Positions 15,771 to 24,042 of a stretch of 43,338 bases of DNA are shown here, piece after piece (position 1 is the first letter of the stretch; each line of letters starts with the position of its first letter). The stretch lies in NCBI GenBank assembly GCA_902773055.1, contig CACYCZ010000071.1, positions 1 to 43,338 of the forward strand. Direction: 5' to 3'. The notes under the pieces were generated by a model, which ran no database searches, was not told the DNA's origin, and saw only the letters and a list, made by a program, of their open reading frames with translations. Both the position numbers and the translations under genes were made by a program. Origin of the DNA: an uncultured Bacteroidales bacterium (lineage in GTDB: Bacteria > Bacteroidota > Bacteroidia > Bacteroidales > Bacteroidaceae).

Positions 15771-17111
15771 ATGAATCTGACGCCTAACTCTAAAGAAATA
15801 TTACGTATTGCCTTACCCGCCATAATATCCAACGTAACCGTACCGCTACTAGGAATGGTTGACGTAGCTATTGCAGGTCATATGGGCGCATCCTATATAG
15901 GTGCAATAGCCGTTGGCGGATTAGTATTCAGCATTATCTGTTGGATATTCGGTTTCCTACGTGCCAGTACAAGCGGCCTGACGGCCCAAGCCCTCGGAGA
16001 AAACTGTAAGGAAAAGATAAAAGCCTACTATTGGCGCTCTGTTTTCTTTGCCTTAGCTATTTCTGCTTTTCTGCTGGCAATTCAGATGCCACTCGGAAAA
16101 ATTATATTTCACTTTATCGGTGCCGATTCCGATACAACAGGACTGGTCATGACATATTACAGTATTTGCATCTGGGGCATCCCTGCCGTCATGTTAACCC
16201 AAGCCTTAAATGGTTGGTTTATTGGCATGCAAAATACACGCATTCCCATGACCATTGCCATTGTTCAGAACATTATCAACATCCCTGTCAGTTTAGTTTT
16301 GGTTTACGGGCTTGCCATGAAAATTGAAGGAATCGCCATCGGAACTGTAACAGCACAATATGTCGGGCTCTTTATTGCCCTCATATTGCGCCGGAAAAAC
16401 TATGGCACTTATTGTGGTTATCCCACAAAGACATCCGTCATGGAATGGGCAGAAGTCGGACATTTCATGTATATCAACAGGGACATATTCCTGCGCACCC
16501 TTTGTATGGTCGCTGTAACAACATTTTTCACCACTGCCAGTGCACGACAGGGAGAACTGATTCTCGCTGCCAACACGTTACTGCTACAATTGTTTTATTT
16601 CTTTTCCTATGTCATGGATGGTTTTGCCAATGCTGGCGAAGCTATCGCAGGGTGCCACTATGGAGCAAAGGAATATGCAGCCTTATCCAGCGCTGTCAGG
16701 ACACTCTTTCGTTGGGGTGTCGCCATAACGCTATGCTTTACATTAGTTTATTGCGTTGGAGGAATACCATTCCTCTCCCTTCTCACTGACAGTAAAGAAG
16801 TACTCGGCATAGCGCCCCTCTATTACTGGTGGGTCATTCTTATTCCTTCTGCAGGTTTTGCTGCATTCCTATGGGATGGTATTTTTATTGGAATGACCAT
16901 GACATTTGGAATGTTATTATCAGCATCTATTGCAACAATATCTTTTTTCATATGCTGGTACACAACAGACATATCGTTGGGTAATCATGCATTGTGGCTT
17001 GCATTCATAATATATCTCAGCATGAGAGGGCTCTTTCAGACAATAATTTATGCCAAAAGTATAAAAACGCTACTATGCAGTAACACTGGAAATAAAAAAG
17101 AAGCAAAATAA
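15771..17111 (+). CDS. MATE family efflux transporter (DinF-like)
   Basis: The 446-residue protein is a multidrug and toxic compound extrusion transporter with about twelve membrane segments. MATE-type features include the opening EILRIALPAIISNVTVPLLG with MVDVAIAGHMG (about residues 9-40), ALNGWFIGMQNTRIPM near 145-160, and the second-half segment VMDGFANAGEAIAGCHYGAKE (about 275-295). These resemble the DinF subgroup. MATE proteins use sodium or proton gradients. The substrate is unknown. It is the last gene of the tadA run, and no strong terminator is obvious before the rplS promoter. Confidence 0.92.
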   Translation: MNLTPNSKEILRIALPAIISNVTVPLLGMVDVAIAGHMGASYIGAIAVGGLVFSIICWIFGFLRASTSGLTAQALGENCKEKIKAYYWRSVFFALAISAFLLAIQMPLGKIIFHFIGADSDTTGLVMTYYSICIWGIPAVMLTQALNGWFIGMQNTRIPMTIAIVQNIINIPVSLVLVYGLAMKIEGIAIGTVTAQYVGLFIALILRRKNYGTYCGYPTKTSVMEWAEVGHFMYINRDIFLRTLCMVAVTTFFTTASARQGELILAANTLLLQLFYFFSYVMDGFANAGEAIAGCHYGAKEYAALSSAVRTLFRWGVAITLCFTLVYCVGGIPFLSLLTDSKEVLGIAPLYYWWVILIPSAGFAAFLWDGIFIGMTMTFGMLLSASIATISFFICWYTTDISLGNHALWLAFIIYLSMRGLFQTIIYAKSIKTLLCSNTGNKKEAK

Positions 17112-17187
17112 CCTATTTATGATTTAATCTATAAACACAGAAAAATATAAAAAAATACTCTGATTATCTTTAAAAAAGGCTAGAAAA

Positions 17188-17221
17188 TTTGGAAGTTATA
17201 AGAAAAAAAATAGTACCTTTG
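17188..17221 (+). promoter_or_regulatory. rplS promoter (-33 TTTG, -7 TACCTTTG)
   Basis: TTTG at 17188-17191 and TACCTTTG at 17214-17221 are 22 nt apart. The leader to the ATG at 17304 is about 78 nt. It holds a near-direct repeat (TTGCGTAAT and TTGCGCGTAAT) and ends in the palindrome reported separately. Confidence 0.65.
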
Positions 17222-17284
17222 CACCGCTTTTGCGTAATCGCTGGCAGGATGTAGAGTTCCCTGTTATGTTGCGCGTAATATTAA

Positions 17285-17303
17285 TTTAATTGATTCAATT
17301 AAA
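17285..17303 (+). promoter_or_regulatory. Palindrome abutting the rplS start codon
   Basis: Nine-base arms TTTAATTGA (17285-17293) and TCAATTAAA (17295-17303) around one base end immediately before ATG 17304. In RNA this would be an AU-rich hairpin over the ribosome-binding region. In DNA it could be an operator. Its function is unknown. Confidence 0.5.
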
Positions 17304-17675
17304 ATGACTGATTTAATCAAGATTGCTGAAGAAGCATTCCAGACAGAGAAAAAGGAATATCCTGCTTTCAAGTCAGGTGACACCATTACAGTAGCTTACA
17401 AAATTATAGAAGGTAACAAAGAGCGTATACAGTTATACCGCGGTGTTGTTATCAAAATTGCAGGACACGGAGACTCCAAGCGTTTCACTGTTCGCAAAAT
17501 GTCAGGAACTGTCGGTGTAGAACGTATTTTCCCAATGGGTTCTCCCAACATCGAGAGCATCACATTAGAGAAGACAGGTAAGGTGCGTCGCGCTAAGTTG
17601 TACTATTTACGCAAACTTACCGGTAAGAAAGCACGTATCAAAGAAAAGAAATTTATTGCCAAGACAGAAGCATAA
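17304..17675 (+). CDS. rplS: 50S ribosomal protein L19
   Basis: L19 lies at the 30S-50S interface and contributes to an intersubunit bridge. The 123-residue protein matches the family throughout: [20 protein letters not shown] (about residues 23-42), the [20 protein letters not shown] block, [16 protein letters not shown] (about 72-87) and the basic C-terminal segment [20 protein letters not shown]. The terminal extension is short. The gene is transcribed alone, with a promoter at 17188-17221 and a near-ideal terminator. Confidence 0.98.
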   Translation: MTDLIKIAEEAFQTEKKEYPAFKSGDTITVAYKIIEGNKERIQLYRGVVIKIAGHGDSKRFTVRKMSGTVGVERIFPMGSPNIESITLEKTGKVRRAKLYYLRKLTGKKARIKEKKFIAKTEA

Positions 17676-17701
17676 TTCTGCAACTTGAGTACAATTATGC
17701 A

Positions 17702-17743
17702 ATAACGGGATGAACATAAAAATGTTCATCCCGTTATCATTTT
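17702..17743 (+). terminator. Rho-independent terminator of rplS
   Basis: A perfect 16-bp stem (17702-17717 with 17722-17737) encloses the loop AAAA and is followed by CATTTT. It separates rplS from the convergent helicase gene. Confidence 0.93.
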
Positions 17744-17809
17744 AAATAAATACTATCACTTCACAAAGTCCAAAACGATAGATGTAACCATCAGAGAAGT
17801 GGACTGCCA

Positions 17810-19300
17810 TCATATTCCGTCCTCATCATGAAAACAGATACACTCTTGCATCTGCTCTTCTGGCCATGACAGAAGATATAACCGGCCCGTTGGCCGGGTA
17901 AAGGCTGTATAAAGCCACCTATAATAAGTAACGTCGACGCCATCGGGAGGTAACCAGCCTTGATCAAGATAGACATGACGCCACTGGCCGCCCTGGGCTT
18001 TGTGGCATGTTACGGCATAAGCATATTTTATCTGCAAGGCATTATAATTAGGATCTTGGCGTATCTGTTTCATACGTTCCTGCTTATTGCGCTCATCTGC
18101 ATAGTCTTCGGATACTCCTTGAAAGAGTTGATGGCTTTTTTCAGCCGACAATGCCGGTCCGTCACTGGTCAATGTGTCGAGAAGTACCCTGACATGGGGC
18201 ATTTCAAAACCGTCATAATCAGGAAAGCTCAGGGTTACGTCGGCAAAATGCAGTCCATAGATTTCATAATCCTGTTCATAGTGAGTAACCTCTGCAATAT
18301 CACCATTGGCAATAAAGTCCATCGGAACAGTTATTGGAGATTTCTGGTTCTTGAGTGTCACCGCCAACTGCTCGGGCCAATAATAGTTATTTCTTACCAC
18401 CATTACCATATCGCCACGCTGCAAGTTTCCTTCACGCCCAAGCAACTGGGAGCGGATACCAAGATTGTATGCATTAGCCTGCTTGTTGGATCGCGTCAGG
18501 ACAATTGTCTGCTCCTGCCCTACAAGTTCATAGCTCCGCTGCAACATTTCCACAATTTCATCTCCCAGTGGACAGCTGATATCATCATAGCCCTGCAAAC
18601 TTATTTTAGGCGGTACAGATACATCGGCTTCACTGATGAGCTGGCGCAACATTGTGGCATTTGCCAGAACCCCGCTGCCGGCAACCTGGCGCAACACTTC
18701 TGTAAGTTGAAAGCCACTGACATGAAAGCCCAATTCTGTAAAATATGCTGGCTGCAAGGCAGGACTGGCTGCATCACCGACTGGGGGCAACTGGGCATTG
18801 TCGCCTACAAACATAATGCGACACCCCTTGGCCCTGTATACGTAGTGGAGCAAATCGTGGAGTACATTTCCTGAACCAAAAATAGAATCCATACTATCAT
18901 GGGCAGACAGCATAGACGATTCATCAACAATAAACAGTGTATCACGGCAAGTGTTGGGTGCAAGGTCAAAACGGCTTTCCTCACTGGCCAGGGTACGCCG
19001 TCGGTATATCTGCTTGTGGACCGTATAGGCAGGCGCTCCCGAACTGAGAGAAAAGACCTTCGCTGCACGGCCTGTCGGAGCAAGCAGCACGACAGCGCGG
19101 TCAAGGGATTTCAAGACACGCACAAGAGCCGACACGATTTGTGTCTTGCCTGTTCCGGCATAGCCGCGCAAGATATAAAGGCTCAGATTATCATCTGAAT
19201 ACAGAAACTGATATATACTGGCAACGACTTCTTCCTGCTTAGGCGTCAGGTCATAAGGGAACTGCTGGCGAAAGCATCGGATAAATGCATCACTGAGCAT
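17810..19300 (-). CDS. RecD-like ATP-dependent DNA helicase (SF1)
   Basis: The 496-residue protein is a superfamily 1 helicase of the RecD/AAA_30 kind found across Bacteroidales. The N-terminal LTPKQEEVVASIYQFL (Q-motif region) is followed by Walker A GYAGTGKT (about residues 46-53), APTGRAAKVF, Walker B FIVDESSML and a motif III-like MFVGDNAQLPPVGDA. The C-terminal UvrD_C_2 part has YAVTCHKAQGGQW and YRWLYTAFTRPTGRLYLLS. It lacks the long N-terminal region of RecD2 and has no RecB or RecC neighbours, so it probably acts outside a RecBCD complex. Its start overlaps the end of rsmD by 11 bp. Confidence 0.9.
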   Translation of the reverse strand: MLSDAFIRCFRQQFPYDLTPKQEEVVASIYQFLYSDDNLSLYILRGYAGTGKTQIVSALVRVLKSLDRAVVLLAPTGRAAKVFSLSSGAPAYTVHKQIYRRRTLASEESRFDLAPNTCRDTLFIVDESSMLSAHDSMDSIFGSGNVLHDLLHYVYRAKGCRIMFVGDNAQLPPVGDAASPALQPAYFTELGFHVSGFQLTEVLRQVAGSGVLANATMLRQLISEADVSVPPKISLQGYDDISCPLGDEIVEMLQRSYELVGQEQTIVLTRSNKQANAYNLGIRSQLLGREGNLQRGDMVMVVRNNYYWPEQLAVTLKNQKSPITVPMDFIANGDIAEVTHYEQDYEIYGLHFADVTLSFPDYDGFEMPHVRVLLDTLTSDGPALSAEKSHQLFQGVSEDYADERNKQERMKQIRQDPNYNALQIKYAYAVTCHKAQGGQWRHVYLDQGWLPPDGVDVTYYRWLYTAFTRPTGRLYLLSWPEEQMQECICFHDEDGI

Positions 19301-19832
19301 GTTTACGGAAGATGGTAAAATTCACACTACCGTATACGCGGTGTTCCATAAAAAACGGATGCTTGGAAAAGTCATTGCTGCTTCCATGCTCAAGAATAAA
19401 CAAACCCTCGGGTTTCAGCACATTGCCCTGAAGGACGAGTTCAGGCAGAGAAGGCAACTCGCGCATGGTATATGGCGGATCTGCAAAGACTATATCAAAC
19501 GTCTCGGTTGGTTTAGACAGATAGCGTAATGCATCGGCATGCAACAGGCAGGAGGCTGGGTCGCCAAGTTTCTGAAACAATGTGCGCAGGAAGGCACAGT
19601 GCTGACGGTCTATTTCTATTGAAACAACACGGGAGCAACCGCGGGACAGAAACTCAAGAGATATACTGCCTGTACCGGCAAAGATGTCTAAAACTGTCTG
19701 ATTTTCAAAATCCGTATAGCTCCTCAGGACATTGAAGATGTTTTCTTTAGCAAAATCGGTCGTTGGCCGCGCCTTGAAACTACGCGGCACATCAAAATGA
19801 CGGCCTTTATATTTACCGGTAATGACTCGCAT
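19290..19832 (-). CDS. rsmD: 16S rRNA (guanine(966)-N2)-methyltransferase RsmD
   Basis: RsmD methylates G966 of 16S rRNA with S-adenosylmethionine. The 180-residue Rossmann-fold protein opens with MRVITGKYKGRHFDVP, typical of the family. It continues with RPTTDFAKENIFNVL (about residues 27-41), motif I LDIFAGTGSISLEFLSRG (about 51-68) and the catalytic DPPY motif in VFADPPYTM (about 121-129). Its length matches RsmD. It lies 5 bp after the DUF3822-type gene and overlaps the helicase gene, consistent with a three-gene operon. Confidence 0.95.
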   Translation of the reverse strand: MRVITGKYKGRHFDVPRSFKARPTTDFAKENIFNVLRSYTDFENQTVLDIFAGTGSISLEFLSRGCSRVVSIEIDRQHCAFLRTLFQKLGDPASCLLHADALRYLSKPTETFDIVFADPPYTMRELPSLPELVLQGNVLKPEGLFILEHGSSNDFSKHPFFMEHRVYGSVNFTIFRKHAQ

Positions 19833-19837
19833 ATACG

Positions 19838-20653
19838 CTAAAAGGCTTTCAGTATCAACACAATCATATCATAGGGGATATCCTTCAGGAGAGCCTGCAC
19901 CCGACGTCCCTGAACATCGCTGGGGTTAAAAGGATATGTATTGGGAATATATTTACCCAACTGTGCCGACAGGGTCTGTTCAAACGGGTCTCCACCGACC
20001 ACATAGACTTCATCGGCAGATGGAACAATGTTCCATTGACGGGCCACGGAAAAGATATAATACAGAGCATCTTCAACCTGCTTGACACCGGCAAAGGTAT
20101 TAAGCAGGGATAATTTATTGCCGCGAAAGGAAGCCACCGTAAGATTGCCTCCTTCTGTGGAAACGAACATCTTGCCCGAACCAGAGTTTCCCTCACACAA
20201 TGAAGCGTAATGCAGTACCAACGGCATCAGGCAGGAATGGAACGTTGCACCGGGATAGGCCTCCAACAATGTATGCTCCAAGTCTTTGTCAACAGCACCG
20301 AGCATAACGGCATTCTGCAATGGCAGCATGTCATAGAAAACACGCATGGGGCGATTGCCGCTGGAGAAATTGTATGAATAAATATCATTCATTTCATCGT
20401 CATCAAATTCATTGAGCGGCACAAGTGTAACAGGTGTATCCACACATACATAGACGCGCCCGGCACCTTCTCCCAACGAAGAGCGTGAGTTCAGCGCCTT
20501 AAGCATATTGGCATTGAGGGACATGTTTTTGTTTACGTTGAAACAACGGTAATTTAACGTATTATCCTTGACTCTGTCATAGCGGGCAAAAATCAACCGG
20601 TCTCCACCTATTCTTATATACAGCGTATCACTATTTCCTAAGGTCATCGGCAT
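19838..20653 (-). CDS. DUF3822 family protein
   Basis: The 271-residue protein resembles the Bacteroidota-specific DUF3822 family, typically found next to rsmD. The family is thought to have an ASKHA (actin/hexokinase-like) fold, but its biochemical role is unknown. Visible parts are TLYIRIGGDRLIFARY (early beta hairpin), VYVCVDTPVTLVPLNEFDDDE (about residues 67-87), FVSTEGGNLTVASFRGNKLSLLNTF, quoted only in part elsewhere, and a terminal YVVGGDPFEQTLSAQLG. The in-frame TTG at 20683 overlaps the -7 box, so the true start must be downstream. ATG at 20653 (MPMTLGNSD) or 20647 fits. Confidence 0.75.
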   Translation of the reverse strand: MPMTLGNSDTLYIRIGGDRLIFARYDRVKDNTLNYRCFNVNKNMSLNANMLKALNSRSSLGEGAGRVYVCVDTPVTLVPLNEFDDDEMNDIYSYNFSSGNRPMRVFYDMLPLQNAVMLGAVDKDLEHTLLEAYPGATFHSCLMPLVLHYASLCEGNSGSGKMFVSTEGGNLTVASFRGNKLSLLNTFAGVKQVEDALYYIFSVARQWNIVPSADEVYVVGGDPFEQTLSAQLGKYIPNTYPFNPSDVQGRRVQALLKDIPYDMIVLILKAF

Positions 20654-20680
20654 GACGGCATTATTTGGGATTTCTATAAA

Positions 20681-20688
20681 CAAAAGTA
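20681..20688 (-). promoter_or_regulatory. Putative -7 box (TACTTTTG) for the DUF3822-rsmD-helicase run
   Basis: The plus strand CAAAAGTA reads TACTTTTG on the minus strand. It overlaps an alternative TTG start, which therefore cannot be used, and it supports the ATG at 20653. It faces away from the cls promoter box at 20743-20750. Confidence 0.6.
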
Positions 20689-20742
20689 CAATTTTTAATT
20701 TGAAAATTGGTCATTCATTGCCACTTTACAATCAAAAATTCA

Positions 20743-20750
20743 TACATTTG
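20743..20750 (+). promoter_or_regulatory. Putative -7 box (TACATTTG) for cls
   Basis: TACATTTG fits TAnnTTTG. A TTG at 20718-20720, 22 nt upstream, could serve as the -33 element. The ATG follows at 20774, giving a leader of about 18 nt. Confidence 0.55.
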
Positions 20751-20773
20751 CGCTTGGAAAGGATTATATAGCC

Positions 20774-22201
20774 ATGTTCTTCTGGATTATTGTTGCCATT
20801 GTCAGCCTTTACGTCGTCATTGCTGCCAGCGCCGTAATAGAGGTCATGCTGGACAACCACCAGCCTGCCGAGACCATTGCCTGGATTCTTGTCATTATGA
20901 CCATACCCGTCATAGGCTTGCTCTTCTATTATTTTTTCGGACAAGATATCAGACGCGAGCGCGTACTTAGCCGGAAGCAACTAGACCAGCTGACCCACAA
21001 ACTGTTGTCAAAACATGTCTCCATAGAGGAGCCCTATGAAATACCAGAGGCTGACCGGCAACTCGTCAGATGGCTTGAGCAACAAAACAATGCCCTGCAT
21101 TTCACCCAAAATGAAATTGACACCTACACCAACGGCGAAGACTTTATCCTGAACCTGCTTCAGGACATCCGACAGGCACAGCATCATGTGCATATGGAAT
21201 TCTTTATCTTTGAGAACGACAGTATCGGAAATCTGGTCAGGGATGCCCTCGTAGAAGCATCCAAGAGAGGTGTTGAAGTCAGGCTCATTTACGATGACGT
21301 AGGCTGCTGGGGAGTGAGCACGCACTTCTTCCTTGACATGAGGAAAGCAGGCATTCAAACCGTCAATTTCCTTCCGGTACACTTCCACCGCCTGGCCCAC
21401 AGAATCAATTACCGCAACCACCGGAAACTGGTTGTCATAGACGGATACATCGGCTATATCGGAGGAATGAACATCGCCAAGCGCTACGTCAGGCCCACCA
21501 AGGGCAAGACATGGTATGACACCGAGATTCGCATAAAAGGAACCGGCACCTACGGCATACAGCTGCTGTTCCTGCTTGACTGGCTCTTTGCCACCAAAGA
21601 GATAATCTCCGAACCGTCATACTATGCCCCCGTTCCCCAAAGCAACGGACCCAAAATCCTTATGCAAATCGTGTCCTCTGCACCATTCTCACAGTGGCCC
21701 ACCATCATGATGAGCTACAACAAAATAATCCATACAGCCCGAAAATCCATCCTTATCCAAACCCCATACTTCATGCCGACACCATCCCTGATAGAGGCTT
21801 TGCAGACAGCAGCACTAAGTGGCGTAAAGGTTCAGATTATGCTGCCGGAGAAACCTGGCGGATTCTGGATGACATGGTGCAACAGGTCATACTTTGGCGA
21901 CATACTGAAAGCCGGAGTGGAAATATACCTGTATACCAAAGGAATGCTCCATTCAAAAGTATTGGTAGCCGATGACCACTTCTGCTCCATAGGATCGGCC
22001 AACATGGACTTCCGCAGTATGCTGGACACCTTCGAAGACAGCGCATTCATATATAACGATGATTTTGCACTCTCATACCGGAAACAATTTGACAAGGCAT
22101 TGCAAGACTGCCAGAAGATAGAATTTCAGGAATGGAAAAGAAGAGGAAAACGAAGACGCATCATTGAGTCCTTCGTCAGAATTCTATCTCCAATGTTCTA
22201 A
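20774..22201 (+). CDS. cls: Cardiolipin synthase (PLD family)
   Basis: The enzyme makes cardiolipin from phosphatidylglycerol at the inner membrane. The 475-residue protein has two N-terminal membrane segments (about residues 1-22 and 32-55) and a short cytoplasmic linker. Two phospholipase-D HKD motifs follow: NHRKLVVIDGYIGYIGGMN (about 215-233) and LHSKVLVADDHFCSIGSANMD (the latter near residue 395, quoted in part). MEFFIFENDSIG and the TPYFMPTPSLIEAL segment are also typical of ClsA-type enzymes. The C-terminus is basic. The gene is monocistronic, and the following 554 bp contain no gene. Confidence 0.94.
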   Translation: MFFWIIVAIVSLYVVIAASAVIEVMLDNHQPAETIAWILVIMTIPVIGLLFYYFFGQDIRRERVLSRKQLDQLTHKLLSKHVSIEEPYEIPEADRQLVRWLEQQNNALHFTQNEIDTYTNGEDFILNLLQDIRQAQHHVHMEFFIFENDSIGNLVRDALVEASKRGVEVRLIYDDVGCWGVSTHFFLDMRKAGIQTVNFLPVHFHRLAHRINYRNHRKLVVIDGYIGYIGGMNIAKRYVRPTKGKTWYDTEIRIKGTGTYGIQLLFLLDWLFATKEIISEPSYYAPVPQSNGPKILMQIVSSAPFSQWPTIMMSYNKIIHTARKSILIQTPYFMPTPSLIEALQTAALSGVKVQIMLPEKPGGFWMTWCNRSYFGDILKAGVEIYLYTKGMLHSKVLVADDHFCSIGSANMDFRSMLDTFEDSAFIYNDDFALSYRKQFDKALQDCQKIEFQEWKRRGKRRRIIESFVRILSPMF

Positions 22202-22755
22202 AGCAAGTTTAAGTACACCGGCCAAGCTGCCAAGGCGGAACAGGCCACCATTACTTTCTATCCCGCCGACACATACAGAGCAACCTGTATGTCCTGAGAA
22301 TCTGTTCTCTGCTATCCACAATATACATACAGCCCAACATAAATCACGCAGGAAAAAAACAATGGCTCCCTGAATGTTTTTCACACCAGCAGGGAGAAAG
22401 AACCTGCTACACGACAGCAGAAAAGCGCTTTTATACAGATAAAGTTTATGTTTACCGACGCGGAACGTATGTTTACCGATGGTGAATATATGTTTCCCGT
22501 CGGTGAACGTACGTTCAGCATCGGTGAATATAGAACATCTCATGGGGAAACATGAATGCTCACCTTATGTACACACCTTTTCCCTGCGTACAAGTAAATG
22601 TTGCAACATCAAAAATTATCTGGTATATACACATAAACATGTACGTTTCTGCAATAACGATTGCCAAATGGCAGTCGCCAGCAAAAAGCATTTTAGTAAA
22701 AGTTTAATGACAATCGGCAATCACAAGAATCATCATTCTCACGATTGCAAGAAAG
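22202..22755. other. 554-bp convergent intergenic region
   Basis: No convincing gene is present between the convergent cls and CNNM-family genes. It contains a CTCCCTG...CAGGGAG inverted repeat at about 22364-22395, the 12-bp palindrome AAAAGCGCTTTT at 22421-22432, the 21-bp-unit array (listed separately), and an AT-rich remainder to 22755. Open frames through the array exist only because its period is a multiple of three. Confidence 0.6.
22448..22552. repeat. Tandem array of 21-bp palindromic units (locus 2)
   Basis: Four full units lie at 22448-22468, 22469-22489, 22490-22510 and 22511-22531, and a degenerate fifth at 22532-22552. Each is built from arms close to ATGTTCACC and GGTGAACAT around 3 bases, the same plan as at 2039-2122. 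As at locus 1, the unit beginning ACGTTCAGC is near the right end, and the array is followed by AGAA. Some units diverge in one arm (for example GGTGAATAT), so they are not recent exact duplications. Confidence 0.85.
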
Positions 22756-24036
22756 TTAATTTTCAGTTTCCGGTATTCTGAAAACCAACACTTTGTCTAT
22801 ACGGTTACCATCCATCTGAACTACCCGGAAATGGAAAGAATGCCAGTCACACTCCTCTCCCACCTGAGGAATATGATCAAGAAGCGTCAGGATCAATCCT
22901 GCAACCGTATTGAAATCAGCATCAAAATTGACCGATTCGTCAAAATAATCCAAGAAATCAAAAAACGCACATTGCCCGCTTACAACCCAACTGACCTTAT
23001 CCTTGCGCTCAATTATCTCAGGTTCCTCAGACTGATCAGTAATATTCCCGACAAGGCCTTCAAAGATATCCCGAAACGTAATCATACCTACCACGGCGCC
23101 AAACTCATCACAAATCAATGCCACATGATAATGGCTCTGCTTCAGATGTTCCAAAGCCTTATACACCGTGATGCTTTCAGGGAGATACAAAGGTTGCAGT
23201 AAATTGTCACGCAAAGAAAAATCTGGTTTATTCAGGCGCATTACCAAATCCTTGAGAGTAACCAGTCCCAAGACATTTTCAATATCACCGTCAACCACGG
23301 GATAAGTCACGAAAGGAGTATTCTGTATGATATCCTCAATAGCCAGAGGGTGCATATTAACATCCAGCGTCACAATATCAGTACGATAGGTCATCAGTGA
23401 ACCGATACGCTGATTGCCCAAAGCAAGAGTACGTTCCATAATATCCTGCTCAACCTGGTCCACTTCACCGCTTTCCATTCCCTCTTGAATGACTGATTTT
23501 ATTTCATCTTCAGTTACTCGCTTGTCCTCCTTCTGCAGACTGAAGATTTTAATTAACGCCTCTGTACTTATTGAAAGAAACCACACAAAAGGTTTCATCA
23601 ATCTCGAAAAGAAAATCATGGGGGCCGCACACCAACGCGCCATAGAATCAGCCATGTCAATACCGACACGCTTAGGAAACAGTTCACCCAGTTCGCATTG
23701 CAGATAGGTCGCCACAAAAAGAATAATAGCCTGCGCAATTATCAAGGCATTCTGATAAGACACACCGTATCCGGCAATAATTTCAGCAAAATCAGCCGAC
23801 AACTCAGCACTAGAATAAATACCTGTCAGAATAGACACAATCGTAATACCAATCTGTGCTGTAGACAGGAACAAGTCGGGATCCTCCCGCAGTTTAAGAG
23901 CCATCTTTGCAGCCTTGTTCCCAGCCTGCGCATCCAGTTTCAGCCGATTCTTACGCGCTGATATCAATGCCACCTCAGACAGAGAAAAAAAGGCATTGAA
24001 AAGAACCAATATAAAGATAATGATAATTTGTTCCAT
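22756..24036 (-). CDS. CNNM/CorC-type hemolysin-family membrane protein
   Basis: The 426-residue protein has the full architecture of the CNNM/HlyC-CorC family, implicated in divalent cation (Mg2+, Co2+) efflux or its regulation. The N-terminal DUF21 membrane domain covers about residues 1-190 (FFSLSEVALISARKNRLK, LSTAQIGITIVSILTGIYSS, ELGELFPKRVGI). A pair of CBS domains spans about 205-335 (MTYRTDIVTLDVNMHPL and HYHVALICDEFGAVVGMITF), and the CorC_HlyC domain is at about 345-426. The GldE protein of gliding Bacteroidota has a similar layout. The gene starts 6 bp after sufB, so it is probably the last gene of the rimP operon, at a position where sufC is usual. Confidence 0.92.
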   Translation of the reverse strand: MEQIIIIFILVLFNAFFSLSEVALISARKNRLKLDAQAGNKAAKMALKLREDPDLFLSTAQIGITIVSILTGIYSSAELSADFAEIIAGYGVSYQNALIIAQAIILFVATYLQCELGELFPKRVGIDMADSMARWCAAPMIFFSRLMKPFVWFLSISTEALIKIFSLQKEDKRVTEDEIKSVIQEGMESGEVDQVEQDIMERTLALGNQRIGSLMTYRTDIVTLDVNMHPLAIEDIIQNTPFVTYPVVDGDIENVLGLVTLKDLVMRLNKPDFSLRDNLLQPLYLPESITVYKALEHLKQSHYHVALICDEFGAVVGMITFRDIFEGLVGNITDQSEEPEIIERKDKVSWVVSGQCAFFDFLDYFDESVNFDADFNTVAGLILTLLDHIPQVGEECDWHSFHFRVVQMDGNRIDKVLVFRIPETEN

Positions 24037-24042
24037 CTGACC

